Origin: Camellia lanceoleosa
Taxonomy: Eukaryota; Streptophyta; Magnoliopsida; Ericales; Theaceae
DNA length: 64,000 nucleotides
Direction: 5' to 3'
Assembly (NCBI GenBank): GCA_025200525.1
Contig: CM045763.1
Span: 154,324,246-154,388,245 of the forward strand
In this document: piece after piece, positions 1 through 11,639 of the stretch
Layout of the letters: each line of letters opens with the position of its first letter
Numbering within the stretch: position 1 is the stretch's first letter
Notes under the pieces: model-generated
What the model saw: the letters and a program-made list of their open reading frames with translations, nothing else
What the model was told of the DNA's origin: nothing
The model's database searches: none
Made by a program: the position numbers and the translations under genes

Positions 1-290
1 TGTCGACTATTATACGGCAAGAAGTGGGCACCCAAAAAAAATTTCAAAACCATCTGTTTTTCCACTTTTGCCGGCTACAATACGGCAGGACTTTATGGAC
101 ACTCAAAAATTATTTTTCCACTTTTGCCAGCTATTATACGGCGGGACTGTGTGGACACCCAAAAATATTTTTCTCACATTCGTCCAGTGGTAAGCCTAGA
201 CAGGGCATTTGGGCACCTTTAATTCAAAATCACCCCCACATTTTCCGACTATTATACGGCAGGACATAAGCACCCAAAAACATTTTCAAT
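1..290. repeat. Tandem repeat, about 4 degenerate units of 56-70 bp
   Basis: Four imperfect units share a core like CTATTATACGGCAGGAC followed by a GGGCACCCAAAAA-type segment, starting near positions 4, 71, 129 and 247. The first unit begins at or before the window edge, so the array may extend to the left. Open frames crossing it are repeat translations and not genes. Confidence 0.75.
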
Positions 291-304
291 GCCCTGCGTG
301 GGTA

Positions 305-475
305 CCAATCACATCACAATTCAACTTAACCCAACACAACTCAACTCCACACAACACAAGTCAACCAAACTCAACACAACTCAACTCAACTCAACACAAC
401 ATAACCCAACTCAACTCAACATAATTTAACATAACTCAATACAATTCAACATAACACAATAAAATTCAACACAAC
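305..475. repeat. AACTC/AACAC-rich low-complexity tract
   Basis: A run of degenerate pentamers (CAACT, CAACA, AACTC) forms a minisatellite-like tract directly after the tandem repeat at the left edge. No coding signal is credible here. Confidence 0.8.
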
Positions 476-1194
476 CTATTTCAACACCATTCAATACAAT
501 TTGGCATAATTCAATACAAACTCTTAAACTTCCACAACATCATTTCATCACAAGGCTCACATCACTCATACCATTAGTAATTTCATTTCCTCCAAGTTTG
601 GTTTCAAATTATAACATAATTTAAATGTCAACATTAAGAGTTGAATCGCAACTTTTACATAAAATTTTCAAACTCTTTAAAATTTCAATTAAACTTGTAT
701 ATGTGTAATTTGATGCCTCAATTTCATGATACTACTTTCAATTCAAGCAAAGCCATCATCTATCTTCATGGACCAAACTAGGGTTTTTAAGAGAAATTAA
801 AGCTTTTCACAAAACACATTTTATTCCAACGCTTCTATTAATTATACACCCAAATTCATAACCTAACACTTCAAACCCTAAATCCCCAAGTCTCATGATT
901 TATTCACAATATGCATAAAAATATAAACTTTGTATTTATATAAAGAAAATACCACAAATCTATCTATAAATGAGGGTATTGAAGGAGAACTAAAAACCCT
1001 ACCTTTTGAAGCAAAGAGAAGACAACCCAAAATCACCGGCAACAAAACCACAAAACTCTTGAATCAAAAGGAAACCCTTAACGAGATCTACAATCTTTCT
1101 CGAAGGACTAAGATGAAAAGATCACTCTAGGTGACTAGATCTAGAGATCTAAGTGAAAAATTTTGAATTTAGAGAGAGAAAAAAGAACTCACAG
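476..1194. other. AT-rich spacer without a supported gene
   Basis: The stretch holds AT-rich sequence with a few short open frames that lack family resemblance. If the minus-strand TATA box at 1261-1270 belongs to an LTR, this region would be its R/U5 and leader part, but I could not find matching LTR ends. Confidence 0.5.
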
Positions 1195-1260
1195 TGTAGA
1201 GAGAGAGAGACAGAGAGAGAGAAAAGAGGAGGAAAAGTGAAATGAATAAGTGTTTGGAGC

Positions 1261-1270
1261 CTATTTATAG
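1261..1270 (-). promoter_or_regulatory. TATA box on the minus strand (LTR-like promoter)
   Basis: The minus strand reads CTATAAATAG, a near-ideal plant TATA box. It is followed downstream (lower coordinates) by a GA-rich leader at 1195-1230. The upstream side carries the GTCGAC repeat block at 1381-1620. This resembles the U3/R boundary of an LTR in minus orientation, but no LTR ends or second copy are visible, so the link to a retroelement is inferred. Confidence 0.4.
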
Positions 1271-1380
1271 TAGCAAGGTAACAATAGAACAATAGCCCCA
1301 AAGTCAAATGAAAAGAACAAGTCAAAAACCCCTAAAAAGTAGGGCCCAAACTGTCTCAAAAATCTAAAAATTACACATAG

Positions 1381-1620
1381 GGGTCGACCCTTCAGACAGA
1401 GGTGTTGAACCTTTAGGAAGAAAAGTTGAGACACTAGTGTGTGCAGAAGACAAGGTGTCGACACCTCCCAGACTGGTGTCGACAATAAATTCCAGCAAGC
1501 AAACCCCAAATTCAGCAATAGACAAAGGTCGACCCTTCCCAAACCAATGTCGACCATTGAGCCCAACAACAAAAGGCAAGTGTCGATACCACCAAGATTG
1601 GTGTCAACCCCAGAACAAGA
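1381..1620. repeat. Array of GTCGAC-centred palindromic motifs
   Basis: GTCGAC or close variants occur about seven times in 240 bp, at 1382, 1457, 1477, 1530, 1549, 1582 and 1602. One instance is the palindrome GGTGTCGACACC. Motifs are spaced by a few tens of bases with partly repeated flanks (CCCAGACTGGT, CCAAGATTGGT). It sits upstream of the minus-strand TATA box and resembles the palindrome arrays in the gypsy LTRs further right. Confidence 0.7.
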
Positions 1621-1875
1621 TTTCGAAATTCCCAAACAACTTTTAAACCTAAACAAGCATGAACAAACAATCCCAACATGTTTAAATCGAATTGTACTCC
1701 TCCAAAACCAAGATACAACAACCCCAAAGACTCCCAAAAAAAAATAAAGGAATTAAATACACCCTCCAATAGATTAAAGGATACAAGTGTTACACAACCC
1801 AAAAGCATTCAAAATTATATTAGTAATCATTGATGTTTCTCATCATCCTATCCACCAACAGTTCTTTTCCTCTTA

Positions 1876-4321
1876 CTAGAAGCCAAAGTTTTTTTCCTTT
1901 TTCCCAACAGCAAAAGTTGATCTTGGTTGGGATTCCATGGGTTGAGAACTTGGCTTCAACACTATTGGCCTTGATTTGTTTGCTTGAATTGGTTGGCTGG
2001 CACAAGTATTGGTAATTGGTATTGCTTTGTTGTGCAAATTTGGTCAACTGGCACTAGTATTGCCCACTGGTATTGGCCTGCTATGCAAGCTTGGCTAAGT
2101 GGCACTAGAAGTGGCCGCTGGTCTTGCCCTAGTACTCATTCTTAGCTGACTGGCACTTTGTTGGCTTTCCATTACTATTGGAGAACTAATTGGAGTTGCA
2201 TCGGTGTTGTTATCAGTGTTCATACTAGCATGCATATTCTTTATTAATATCAAAACTTATATTTAAAAAAACAAAACAAAACAAAACAAAAATGGAAGAG
2301 AAAATACAGTTTGAACTTACAGGCATTGTTTCCCTTCTACTTTTGCCAACCATAGGTTGCCCTTTGCAGCTCCTTCTATTGTGTCCAAGCTTTCCACAGG
2401 TGCTACAAGTGGTTGTGGTGTGTTTTCTCTTCAACTTGTGTGGATTTTGGGGTTTATTTTTTTCCCTCATTCTTAATTTCTTAGGTCTTCCAAGCTGCTT
2501 CTTAACTTTTGGAGGCAAAAGTGGAGGTAGGCCTATTTTTTGCAACATTTCAGGACCATTGATAGGGTATACAATGGGCTCATAACTAGCCATGTAGGTC
2601 TTCCTTCTGTACCAATGTGCTACATAGTCTTCAGGATTTTCATGCTTGAAGTAAATGGCTGAAATACTATGAGGACAAGGAATAAGACTTAAATCCCACT
2701 TCCTACAAGAGCAAGTATGAGCTTCTAGATCAACCACAAATTGTTGTCCATTGAAACAATTTATTTGGTATGTAGAAGCCCCAGACCACATAGCTATGCA
2801 ACTACTAGACTCCATCTTCTTTTTGTCAAGTTTTTTTTTTTGTATGTTGGGGCACAAAGGCCCTTGATATGCCCTCATGACTTCCCTCCTCCTTTGCATT
2901 CTACTCATTAGAATACACCTTATGTCCTCCAACAAAGGTAATATTGTCTTAGATCTTGCATCCAAAATTCTAGAATTAAAACTTTCACAATTGTTGTTAT
3001 GCAACATGTGACACTTACTGTGAGTGATGAAGTGAGGTTCGGACCAAAAACTAGCTGGTTTCTTAGCCAACCACTTAAATGCATCTTCATCAACCTCTTT
3101 AACTTCTTGCATATGAAATTCAAACTATTGAATATAAGAGGCTTTGGCTGCACTCCAGAGCAAATCTTTAAGAAGAACACCCTTGTGACTATCCTGGAAG
3201 TTGTTATACATGTGTCTTACTCAGAATCTATGCTCAACATTTGGTATAACCTCTGCTAGTGCTGGAATCAAACCCTAAAATTGCATAAACATACCAAGCA
3301 CAATTGAAATTAGATTGAGCAAACACTTTGTAACAAAAGAAAGTTCATAAGATGGTATACATATTGTTCAACACACCTTTTGGATTCACATTTTTGTTGT
3401 AGAATATTCTACCACAATTATGTGTAGGCACATAGGTTTTCACTTGCAAGCTCATTTGGCCATGCATCTTAGATGCATATATCATCCATTGACAAGGAGG
3501 TTTACAGCCTGCCCTAATCCTATTTTATCATTTTTCAAGAACTTTATATCTTTTCCAGTCTTGATGGCATGTTCTTTGACAGCTTGTTTAAAAACATTGG
3601 ATGATGGAAAAACCATGCTAACTTGGAATTGAGGATCAACCATGTCAGTGCGTTTGTTAAATTCAGGAAACTTGTCCCTCTTGAGCCCACCACCTTCATC
3701 AGATGACCCCTCAAATGAGATCAATTCATCTGATTCCACATCATTTTCATCCCAATTCAAACCATCTATTGTAGCATTAAAATCCTCAACATTGTTACCT
3801 TTGCCACTCTCATGAAATGCACCTCACTCTATATTTTTATCTATGTTAGCTTCATACAAAAGGTCATCTTCTTCGCCATCATCATATTCACTATCCTCAA
3901 AATCTTCCAAATCAGTGGTCTCACTATCAAAGTGTATGTACCCACCATCTCTCTGCATTTGACCCTCACCCAAATCCCCTTCTAGCACATCTTCACGTCC
4001 CTCTTCAACCTCTACTTCATTATTGTGAAAACCAAGTTGCAAATCAATTTGTGGTTCATTAATCTCCTCAATCAACTGTACTAAATTAAAACAGGAATTA
4101 CCAAACACAATAAATGTATCAGTATCAAGTTCTGGATAATGTACCAGATACACTTCTATAATTCTAGTTGTCCCCCTCACCCATTCAACCATGTTTAGTA
4201 GATCACTATCACTCCATATATGCTTCAACCCATTGTTTAGATCCATTCCAGGCACTCTATATTGGTGGGTTGTAAACCCGGTATATCCTATTTTTAGAAC
4301 CATATCCCTCATGTCAAGCAT
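1876..4321 (-). pseudogene. Mutator-like (MULE) transposase, degenerate, catalytic core deleted
   Basis: MULE transposases cut and paste Mutator elements. Segments in transcription order: an N-terminal PB1-like region and acidic stretch (4321-3824); a MuDR-type DNA-binding region (3760-about 3385) ending in a motif like THNCGRIFYNKNVN; then, with no DDE core between, the C-terminal part (about 3278-2320) with GLIPALAEVIPNVEHRF, a SWIM finger (CSC...CPH, about 2700) and a CCHC knuckle (CSTCGKLGHNRRSC, about 2400). A GTAAGT donor near 2320 and an AG acceptor near 2222 lead to a short tail exon ending at the TAG at 1876-1878. Breaks: a frameshift near 3490, in-frame stops near 3230 and 3130, and absence of the roughly 300-residue core. 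The family assignment is firm; terminal inverted repeats were not found. Confidence 0.85.
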
Positions 4322-4921
4322 GCTAATTTTGTTTACATTACAAAAGTCAAAGCAAGAAACTTGGCCCCCTAGTAGACCCTATGGTCCCCACGTCCAAAAG
4401 CCCCACCATGGTGAAACTCTAATGGTGAAAAAGGATCCTTCTGTTTCTGCACACATTAACCATAAAGTCACACACATTCAGAGGAAGAACATTGTCTTCC
4501 AAATGGAGTACACATGGGGACCATTAACACACACTTATATATATCATCTAAAATATATATAATAAACATCAACAAAATTAAATCACACCAAACAAAAAAT
4601 AGTTTTAAAAAGTAAACCAAAATAATATAACAAATGGCAAATAACTAAAAAAAAAAAAAGAACGAAAATAACAAAACTTCAACAAAAAAATAAATAAATA
4701 AAATATGCAGCGAGATGATGTCATTTGCAACCCTTTGGGTACCCATCTTCAACACCAACGTTTGCTTGTAATTTTGTGAATATCTGAAATAATTCCCACC
4801 TCAATCCATTGTAACTTTGTGTTTAATGGTGAAAGCCCCAATTTTTTTTGCTCTTAACGAACCAGACGTGCCCTAATTCATGACAGTAAAGAGGGTAGTA
4901 TTTATTTAGGGTTTAGTTATA
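4322..4921. other. AT-rich 5' flank of the MULE gene
   Basis: This stretch lies upstream of the MULE transposase on its own strand and may hold its leader and promoter. It is AT-rich with A-runs near 4650-4700. I found no terminal inverted repeat and no credible coding region. Confidence 0.45.
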
Positions 4922-4925
4922 GTGT

Positions 4926-5165
4926 GCAACTTACACCTTACACCTTATTCTTTACACTTACACCTTATACTTACACCTTTTATACCTTACACCTTACACC
5001 TTTTGTGTAAGTGGCACATGGTGTGCAACTCACTTACACCTTACACCTTACACTTACACCTTACACTTACACCTTACACTTACACTTACACCTTACACTT
5101 ACACTTTTTGTGTAAGTGGCACATGGTGTGCAACCCACTTACACCTTTTGTGGGTTGCACACCTA
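4926..5165. repeat. TTACACC / TTACACTTACACC short tandem repeats
   Basis: Repeats of CTTACACC and TTACACTTACACC fill the interval. They are interrupted twice by a segment like TGTGTAAGTGGCACATGGTG near 5005 and 5110, giving a higher-order period of about 110 bp. The TGTAAGTGG/CCACTTACA parts can pair in inverted orientation. Confidence 0.85.
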
Positions 5166-5435
5166 AGAAAACTCCATTTATTTAAGCGGGAAATAAGACA
5201 AAAAGATGACTTTGCCCTTGGAAAGTGCGCAGTCAGATTGCACGTGAGCAATTTCCGCCCACAAAGCAAACGGTAATTATCTATTGTCCTTGTTTTGAAA
5301 CAATGTTTAAAATTTAAAATTAAATGTGTTATAATTGAAAAGTCAATGATTAAAATTTTATAATATTTAAATTATAGGAATCATTAATATAATTCGTCCC
5401 TTTAAATTTTACTTATCTCGGCTTCTTCTTCTTCA

Positions 5436-5437
<2 letters not shown>

Positions 5438-5475
<38 letters not shown>
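5438..5475. repeat. Poly(T) run of 38 bases
   Basis: An uninterrupted T run. Read on the minus strand it is a poly(A) tail, as left by a retroposon, but I could not identify a retroposon body or target duplication beside it. Confidence 0.9.
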
Positions 5476-5477
<2 letters not shown>

Positions 5478-7527
5478 GCCTCAAATATAACTGTTATTTT
5501 ACCAAGTGTAGTGTACACTTACTGGATAGAGATAGTTCTTCATATTTGGATTTAGGTTTCAATGGGAATAAATTAAAGAGAAAATTAATGGAAAGTCTTC
5601 TCGTAGTCATATATCTTACGAAAATATTTGTGATTCGATAAGTTTTATATATTTAGAAATGTTTTATAAAATATCCTTTTTTGGAATTAGATATTTTTTC
5701 ATAACAATTTTACCTTTGTTTTAGATTTTTGTTTTAGACGAGAAAGAAAATCTCCATTGCAAAATAAAAAATAAAAAAATAAAATAAAATAAAATTAGAT
5801 CAATTTGATATAGCAGTATCACAAAAGTTCAATAAGAGATAAAAACCTTCATAGAATGAAGGATCCAAGCCTAGGAGGAAAACAAAATCTCCACACAGGA
5901 ACAATTATTACATCAACAAAATAAAAATTAATAAAAAAAAAATCAACCAAAAAAAAACCATATCCAAGACATCACCAAACTCATTTAAAACTCCACTATT
6001 TCTCGACCTTCAATTTGGAATCTGAAAACCTCATATCTGCTAGTCAAGATAAAACATTGAGGTTGAAATGATTGCCTAGCGAGAAACAAACGCGTTATCC
6101 AATGTCAGCTTTCAGACTATGAGAAGATCTGAAGGCAGATCTTAAAATTTTTGGCTTGAGAGTGGAAAAGATAAGGCAGTAATAATCAAACTGGTGAGAC
6201 AAACATCAAATTTGGAAAAGGAACGAAAAGTACGAAAGGAGAGAAAAATCGGAGAAGGGGGAGAATCACGCCATCTCCCTCTCCCCTTGAAGAAAAATCT
6301 AGAGAGAAAAGAAAGAGAATTTTAGGGTTTAGAGACAATAAGGATGAGAGACCTTTGTTTTAGTGAACATGCTTATATAGGTTTTTTTTTATGTTTTAAA
6401 ATTTCATAACTTTCAAAATACAAACTTTTTAAGTTTAGATTTTTAAAAACTATTTGAGGAGATTTATCAAAAAAAATCTCAATTGATTATAAATTTATGT
6501 AAAATAAACAAAGTAAAATTTTCACACTTTTGATAAATATTTTATCATAGGACTCCTCTCTATTTATATATGTAGAGTAAATTTTCTAGCAAGTGTGAAA
6601 ATTGTAAATATGAATATTCATAATTTCAATTAATAAATATTATGACCTTTTGAAAAGTATGAAAGTTAATGTGAATATTCAAACTTTTTAAAAAATATTA
6701 AAAATTTCTAAAAATTTATATTATTTTAATTTATTAAAAGTGTAAATATTTTCACTTTCTAAAAATTCATATTATTCTTATTCATAAAAAAATATGAACA
6801 TTCACATATTTTTATATTATATAAATATATAGTATAAATACTTGCATATTTGAAATATACATTTTATATAATAAAATAAAATTTAAAAATCTCATATAAT
6901 TCTGAGTCATAAGATTTTCAACAAAAATAAATAAGATATAACTCTCCTCCATGAGATTTACTAATAAATTCCCCTAAATGTAATCTAAGCAATATAATGC
7001 ATGCCTAAGTTTTCAAATTTGCAAACCCAAAAAAGAATAAAAGAAAGTGGCGGTATGTCTAACTTAGGAAAGGCACGGACAGGACAGTTAGTCCAGTGGT
7101 TCATATACTTATTTTTTTAGACAGTGAGAAAGTTAGAGATTTAAGATTCGAATCGACAGATCAACTATGACTATTTCATTATAATTTAACTTATTAACCC
7201 CTAATATTCTATCGTATGAAAAATTAAATAAAACAAACTTGGAAAGACAAAAAAAGGGTGGTTTGCCAACTACCGCTTTATTTCTAACAAGTAGTTTGTC
7301 AACTTTGTTTATCTCCTTATGGGATAACACTTCACCAGCAACTAATACTTAATCTAACATTGTTTGGTGTTTACGATTCATTTGGTTGTTTATGGGTTGT
7401 CAACTTATTAAATCAATTTAATTAAGCTTCTTGAATTTTTCTCAACTTCAAGCAAAGTTAAAAGGGCGATTTAGTGGTGATTGGTGATATTATATAGTTG
7501 GACGAACGTAGGAAGTAACATTTTTTT
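5476..7527. other. AT-rich spacer with a possible minus-strand promoter near 6373
   Basis: No gene is supported. On the minus strand a CCTATATAAGC box near 6373-6382 is followed downstream by a leader-like stretch with CTCTAAACCCTAAAA and pyrimidine-rich sequence (6345-6230). This resembles a plant promoter and 5' leader, perhaps of a LINE or another element. Frames downstream (6230-5750) are full of stops and I do not recognise them. Sequence from 6380 to 7000 is extremely AT-rich. Confidence 0.4.
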
Positions 7528-8431
7528 GGAAAATTATAAAATAAATTCTAAATTTTGACCTCATTAACAAATTAAATCTTAACTCTTTAATTATTTTAAT
7601 TTAAACACTGAATTTTAAAATGGTATCAAATTTAACTATTTATTAATTATAATTAACGGAATACAAATAATTTAGAAAATTTAATAACTTTTTTGGCCGT
7701 GGTGCTGGATTGCAATAGTAGCTGTGGTTTGGCAAAAGAATGTGAGGGGTGATAGTGAACTGAGAAATGGGAGGAGTAACTGTGGATGGGAAAAAGAAAT
7801 GGAGCGATAACAATGGATTGAAGAAAAGGAGTGGTGATGGATAACACTAAGGGTGGGAGGTGGCTGCTATCAAGAGTAATAAAAGAAAAAAATAGTTTAA
7901 TTATCTAAATTGTCCTTCTACGCTATTTATACAAACAATCATGCTACGTAGCTCGAAAGTGAGGGCGCCCGAATCCCCCGAATTCAAAACGACGTCGTTT
8001 CGTCGTTTTGAATTTTTTATTTTTATTTTTTTTCAATTAGAAAAGAAGAAGAAGAAGAAAGAAGAAGAAGAAGAGGCGGAGGCAGAGGCAGAGGTAGGGG
8101 GCAAAGGCGGAGGGGGGGCGGGGGGCGGAGGCAATGCAGAGACAGGGGGCGGAGGTGGAGGCAGAGGTGACGGCGGACGGAAGTGGGGCTACGACGAGCT
8201 GCCATCTCCTCTTCTCCTCTCTTCTCTTTCTCTCTCTCTTTCTCTTTCTCTTCTAAATTTTGTGCTGTTCGGGGGGACAAATTGTAGGGAAAAATCATTT
8301 TCCTTATACAAATTGATGGTTATAATTGATACTATTTTAAAAGTTTAAGGTTTGAATTAAAATAATTAAAAAGTTAGGATTTAATTTGTTATCAAGGTCA
8401 AATCTTTGAATTTTTTTTAAAAATTTTCTCC
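7528..8431. mobile_element. Non-autonomous DNA element with about 110-bp terminal inverted repeats
   Basis: Positions 7528-7647 and the reverse complement of about 8312-8431 match over about 110 bp. The shared sequence includes ACAAATTAAATC, TTAATTATTTTAATT and a GTATCAA segment. The interior carries a purine-rich block (8041-8190), a pyrimidine-rich block (8205-8255) and an ACGACGTCGT palindrome near 7990. The open frame across the interior is a low-complexity translation. The element resembles a MULE- or MITE-type fold-back; I could not settle target duplications. Confidence 0.7.
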
Positions 8432-8699
8432 TTTTTTTTTTTTTTTGCTTTCTTTTTGTTTTTTTTTAACGAGAATTTTAAGGAATGAAATTATCTAGAG
8501 AGGTGTAGTTGAGGAGAATTGGGGAGGCTGATGCGCACCATGCACAATAGCCACTGTTGCACAATTAATAGGGGTTTTTCCTAATCTCATTCCTATTGGG
8601 TATACTTCTTTAGTAGAGTATGGGACCCAATAATTTATTTAAAGAATATTTAATTTTGTTTAGTGTTAGTTATAATATATTTTTTTATATATTGTATTT

Positions 8700-8990
8700 G
8701 ATTTTTTGGAGGCTTAATGGATAAATATACCTGTAAAAATTCAAATTAATCGTATATTAACATCTCTTTCATCAAAACATATTTATATTTAAAAAATTGA
8801 ATAATATATTTAATTTTAAGTATAAATCTGAATAATAACATGACTTGATGGAAGGAATACTAATATCTAATTAACTAGAAATTTTACAATTATGTTCTAC
8901 TCAATATTTTTTTAAAAGTGAACGGTTCGAATCGTCAAAATGAGACTCGAAAAAGGCCTCCTTGGCCGCACCACAATCAGTGTTTCACAT
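8700..8990. mobile_element. Fold-back element, same terminal family as 10523-10813
   Basis: The left arm (about 8715-8775: AATATACCTGTAAAAATTC and following) pairs imperfectly with the reverse complement of about 8845-8915. Outside the right arm, a segment near 8920-8940 (GAACGGTTCGAATCGTC) matches the ends of the fold-backs at 10.5, 15.6 and 18.7 kb. It is more diverged than the other copies. Confidence 0.5.
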
Positions 8991-9499
8991 GATACAAAGT
9001 AGTCTCCCAAGCCCAAGCCCAAGCCCATATTGGTTTTATGGTTTCTATCACAAGTACAACTCTAGTGATACAAGTTACTCATTTAAAACTATAGATAGTA
9101 TATTTTATTAAAAATATCGTTAAATCATTGAGGATCTATACACATTAATTCACAAAACCAACCATTTAGATCACTAAAATGTAACACGTGATAAATTTCA
9201 AAGATCCAATTGAATTTTCCAGTCCGTAAATTGAAGAGAATTTTCTCCCAAATTTAATATATGTTTGTGGTGATAAGTCCTGTGGATAAGGTGGGCATTC
9301 TATTTACACACCACTCATTTATTTAGCAATAATGATTTAGATTATTAAAAAAACATATCATTAATAGTACTAATATATTGAAAATGACAATAAAAAAAAA
9401 AAAAAAAAATAAGACATAGAAAGTGAACGAAACCTACTATCACATCATTAATACTTCTCTTAGTGCTCTCTTTTTAACACTCCCAAATATTTTTCTTTA
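8991..9499. other. AT-rich spacer, no gene seen
   Basis: Contains a short CCCAAGC repeat near 9005-9025 and an A run at about 9391-9409. No coding or structural signal is supported. Confidence 0.5.
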
Positions 9500-10340
9500 T
9501 TTAGGGCTAGTTTGGCATGTACTAAATAAGTCAAAAAGTCATTATCTTATTTAAGTCACATCATCTTATTTAAATCACATTACCTCTCTAATACATCACA
9601 TCAAACCCAATCCAAACTCAACCCAAACCCACCAATAAGTCAAAAAGTACACTTTTTTAGTACCTATCATCTTTTTAAAAAAAATGATTACAATTTTATC
9701 TTTTAATTAAATTACTCTTTTAGCCAAATTCTAAACCCTAATTTATTTTTTGGCACATCAGCACAAGCCACTACACCACCTTCGACGCCAGCAACGCAGC
9801 CTCTCCAATTGCCGACTGGTGACGCAGACTTCCGATCCCGACTTCAACGCCGCCTGCTTTCTCTTCTCTCGTCTTCTTCTTCGCATCTCTCTCTCTATAT
9901 ATATCTCTCTATCTCCTCCTTCGCGTCTCTCTTTTTCTCTTCTTTTTTGTTTGTAACTCATGTCGCTCCCTCGGCCGTCGCTGCAACTCAGGCTTCCTCT
10001 CCCGGCCGCTATCGCTACAACTCGCACAAATCATCGCCTCACCGCTACAAATTGCAATCGGCACCACAGCAAACCCTAGATCTAGGGTTTTTTTAAAAGA
10101 AGAAAGATGAATAGGGCTAGCGACAGTAGGGGCAGCGATGGAAGGGGTTAAAGCGAGAGGGGAGAAAGAATAGAAAGGGACCACGATCGGAGGGGGTGGG
10201 AACCGGTGACGGTAGTAGTTTGGGTTAGGATTAGAGTTTGGGTTTGTTGGAGAAGATAATGACAGGATGGTATTGTACGAAAATTAGTGGTGTGCAATAT
10301 ATTGGTTAGTTTGACATCTTTAAAAAAAAGTCAAAAAAAA
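9500..10340. other. Repeat-derived region with a pyrimidine-rich insert and a perfect 20-bp palindrome
   Basis: The ends carry a direct, imperfect repeat: a GGCTAGTTTGGCATG...AAGTCAAAAA stretch near 9506-9545 and a GGTTAGTTTGACATC...AAGTCAAAAA stretch near 10302-10338. Between them is a GC- and pyrimidine-rich insert (about 9760-10180) unlike the AT-rich surroundings. It contains the perfect palindrome AAACCCTAGATCTAGGGTTT (10071-10090). Open frames here are arginine- and serine-rich translations of CT repeats and match no family I know. Confidence 0.45.
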
Positions 10341-10462
10341 TTAAAAAGTTAAAAAATTATTAAAAAAATTTAAAAATTATCATTATTTGTTAAAAAAATA
10401 TAAAAATAATAATTTTACAAAAAAAAAAAAAAATACAACTCATTTCAGTTGTACTTTCGCTG

Positions 10463-10518
10463 ACTTTGGTTGGACAAGGTGGGTGCATAAACTTTGGTTG
10501 GACAAGGTGGGTGCATAA
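10463..10518. repeat. Perfect 28-bp tandem duplication
   Basis: A 28-bp unit beginning ACTTTGGTTGGACAAGGTGG is present twice, head to tail, at 10463-10490 and 10491-10518. The copies appear identical, so the duplication is recent. It abuts the left end of the fold-back element at 10523. Confidence 0.9.
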
Positions 10519-10522
10519 ACAA

Positions 10523-10813
10523 GACGGTGCTGTTCGGCTCGTGGAAACCCATCACAGATTCTTTTTTAATAATCTGAACGGTTCAATGTGTAGAATTCGT
10601 GAGTACTATATGCTTGTAAAAAATTATATTGATAAGATATCGTTAACTATAACACCGTTTATTTTTTTATACAAAATTAATTTGTTTATTTAGTTAGCGA
10701 TATCCGATCAACGTGATTTTTTACAAGTATATAGTACTCGACGAATTCTACACGTTATTCCAATTAGCAAAAAAGAACCTATGGTGGGCCGCCACGGACA
10801 CAACAACACCGTC
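10523..10813. mobile_element. Fold-back MITE, about 291 bp, with about 115-bp inverted arms
   Basis: The ends read GACGGTG...CACCGTC and the two arms pair over most of their length. Shared stretches include GTGTAGAATTCGT, GAGTACTATAT, TTGTAAAAAAT and GATATCG. The loop near 10655-10690 is AT-rich. Arm sequences are related to those at 8.7, 15.6 and 18.7 kb. No transposase is encoded, so the element would depend on a partner; the superfamily is not settled. Confidence 0.75.
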
Positions 10814-11261
10814 CAATTCAATGCCCGAAAAAGAGACAAGCATCTCCTATACACTACTCTACACAATACTGCCACCCTACCGCCCACTCACCAAAAAGCT
10901 TCTCTTGTATACTAATTTATATAATTTTTTAATACACATTTTTTCACAAAAAATTAAAAAATTATTCTAAATATATGTATTTTTTTTCTTAGTTTTTTAA
11001 TTAAAAAATTAAAAAATATATTTATATAACACATTTCCAACAATTACTTATGTTTAAATTTTTAATATAGATTTAAATTGACTTGTCCTTAGCGTGTGCG
11101 CCAAATAGCCCTCTGGTGTTGTTGAGTTGTCAAATTATTATTATTATTTATTTTATTTTTTTTGGGCAAATATTAACAAGTGTTTTAAAGGCATTATTAT
11201 TGGGATTGGAATAGAAAGGGTCTTAAAAATAAATGAGAAAATTTGAAAGTATATTAAGGGT
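10814..11261. other. AT-rich spacer, no gene seen
   Basis: AT-rich sequence with homopolymer runs. No open frame or repeat structure beyond simple A/T tracts is supported. Confidence 0.5.
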
Positions 11262-11507
11262 TGGTTTGGCAAGGGTTCATTGGGCTTTTTTGGCTCAATG
11301 AGTCACAAAAGACAGAATAGACTCATGAGCCACAATAGACAAAACATCTCATCCAACTCCATAATCATTACACTCTTCTCTCACAAAAAAGTCAAAAAAG
11401 TCAAAAAGCCAAAAGCTTTTCCCAAACCAAGTTTTTGAGCCCAGACTCATATAGCCAAAAAAGTCAAAAAACCAAAAAGTTAACCCACTTCCCAAACGGA
11501 AGCTAAA
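11262..11507. mobile_element. Candidate hAT-like MITE
   Basis: The left end (GGGTTGGTTTGGCAAGG) and the reverse complement of the right end (TAGCTTCCGTTTGGGAAG) share a GTTTGG core typical of many plant hAT-type MITE ends. The interior contains repeated AAAGTCAAAAAG segments. Terminal repeats are imperfect and no clear 8-bp target duplication was found, so the call is tentative. Confidence 0.4.
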
Positions 11508-11639
11508 TTCAACAAAAATTGACTTGCATCTTTCGATCTACTTATTTATTATTAATTTTATTTATTATTTTTTTTGTGGGTGCAATGGTGGTTGTCAGCA
11601 AGACCCTTTTCTAACTTTAAAATGTCATATATTTCCTTT

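Noticed and set aside
4926..5165. CRISPR-like regularly spaced repeats
   Set aside because: The repeats are short, contiguous plant microsatellite-like units without unique spacers.
5438..5475. Poly(T) as the tail of a minus-strand retroposon
   Set aside because: No LINE or SINE body with matching target duplications could be found beside it, so only the run itself is reported.
7941..8348. Open frame of 135 codons with Glu/Lys and Gly-rich stretches
   Set aside because: It follows a purine-rich block and then a TC repeat inside a MITE-like element; low complexity explains it.
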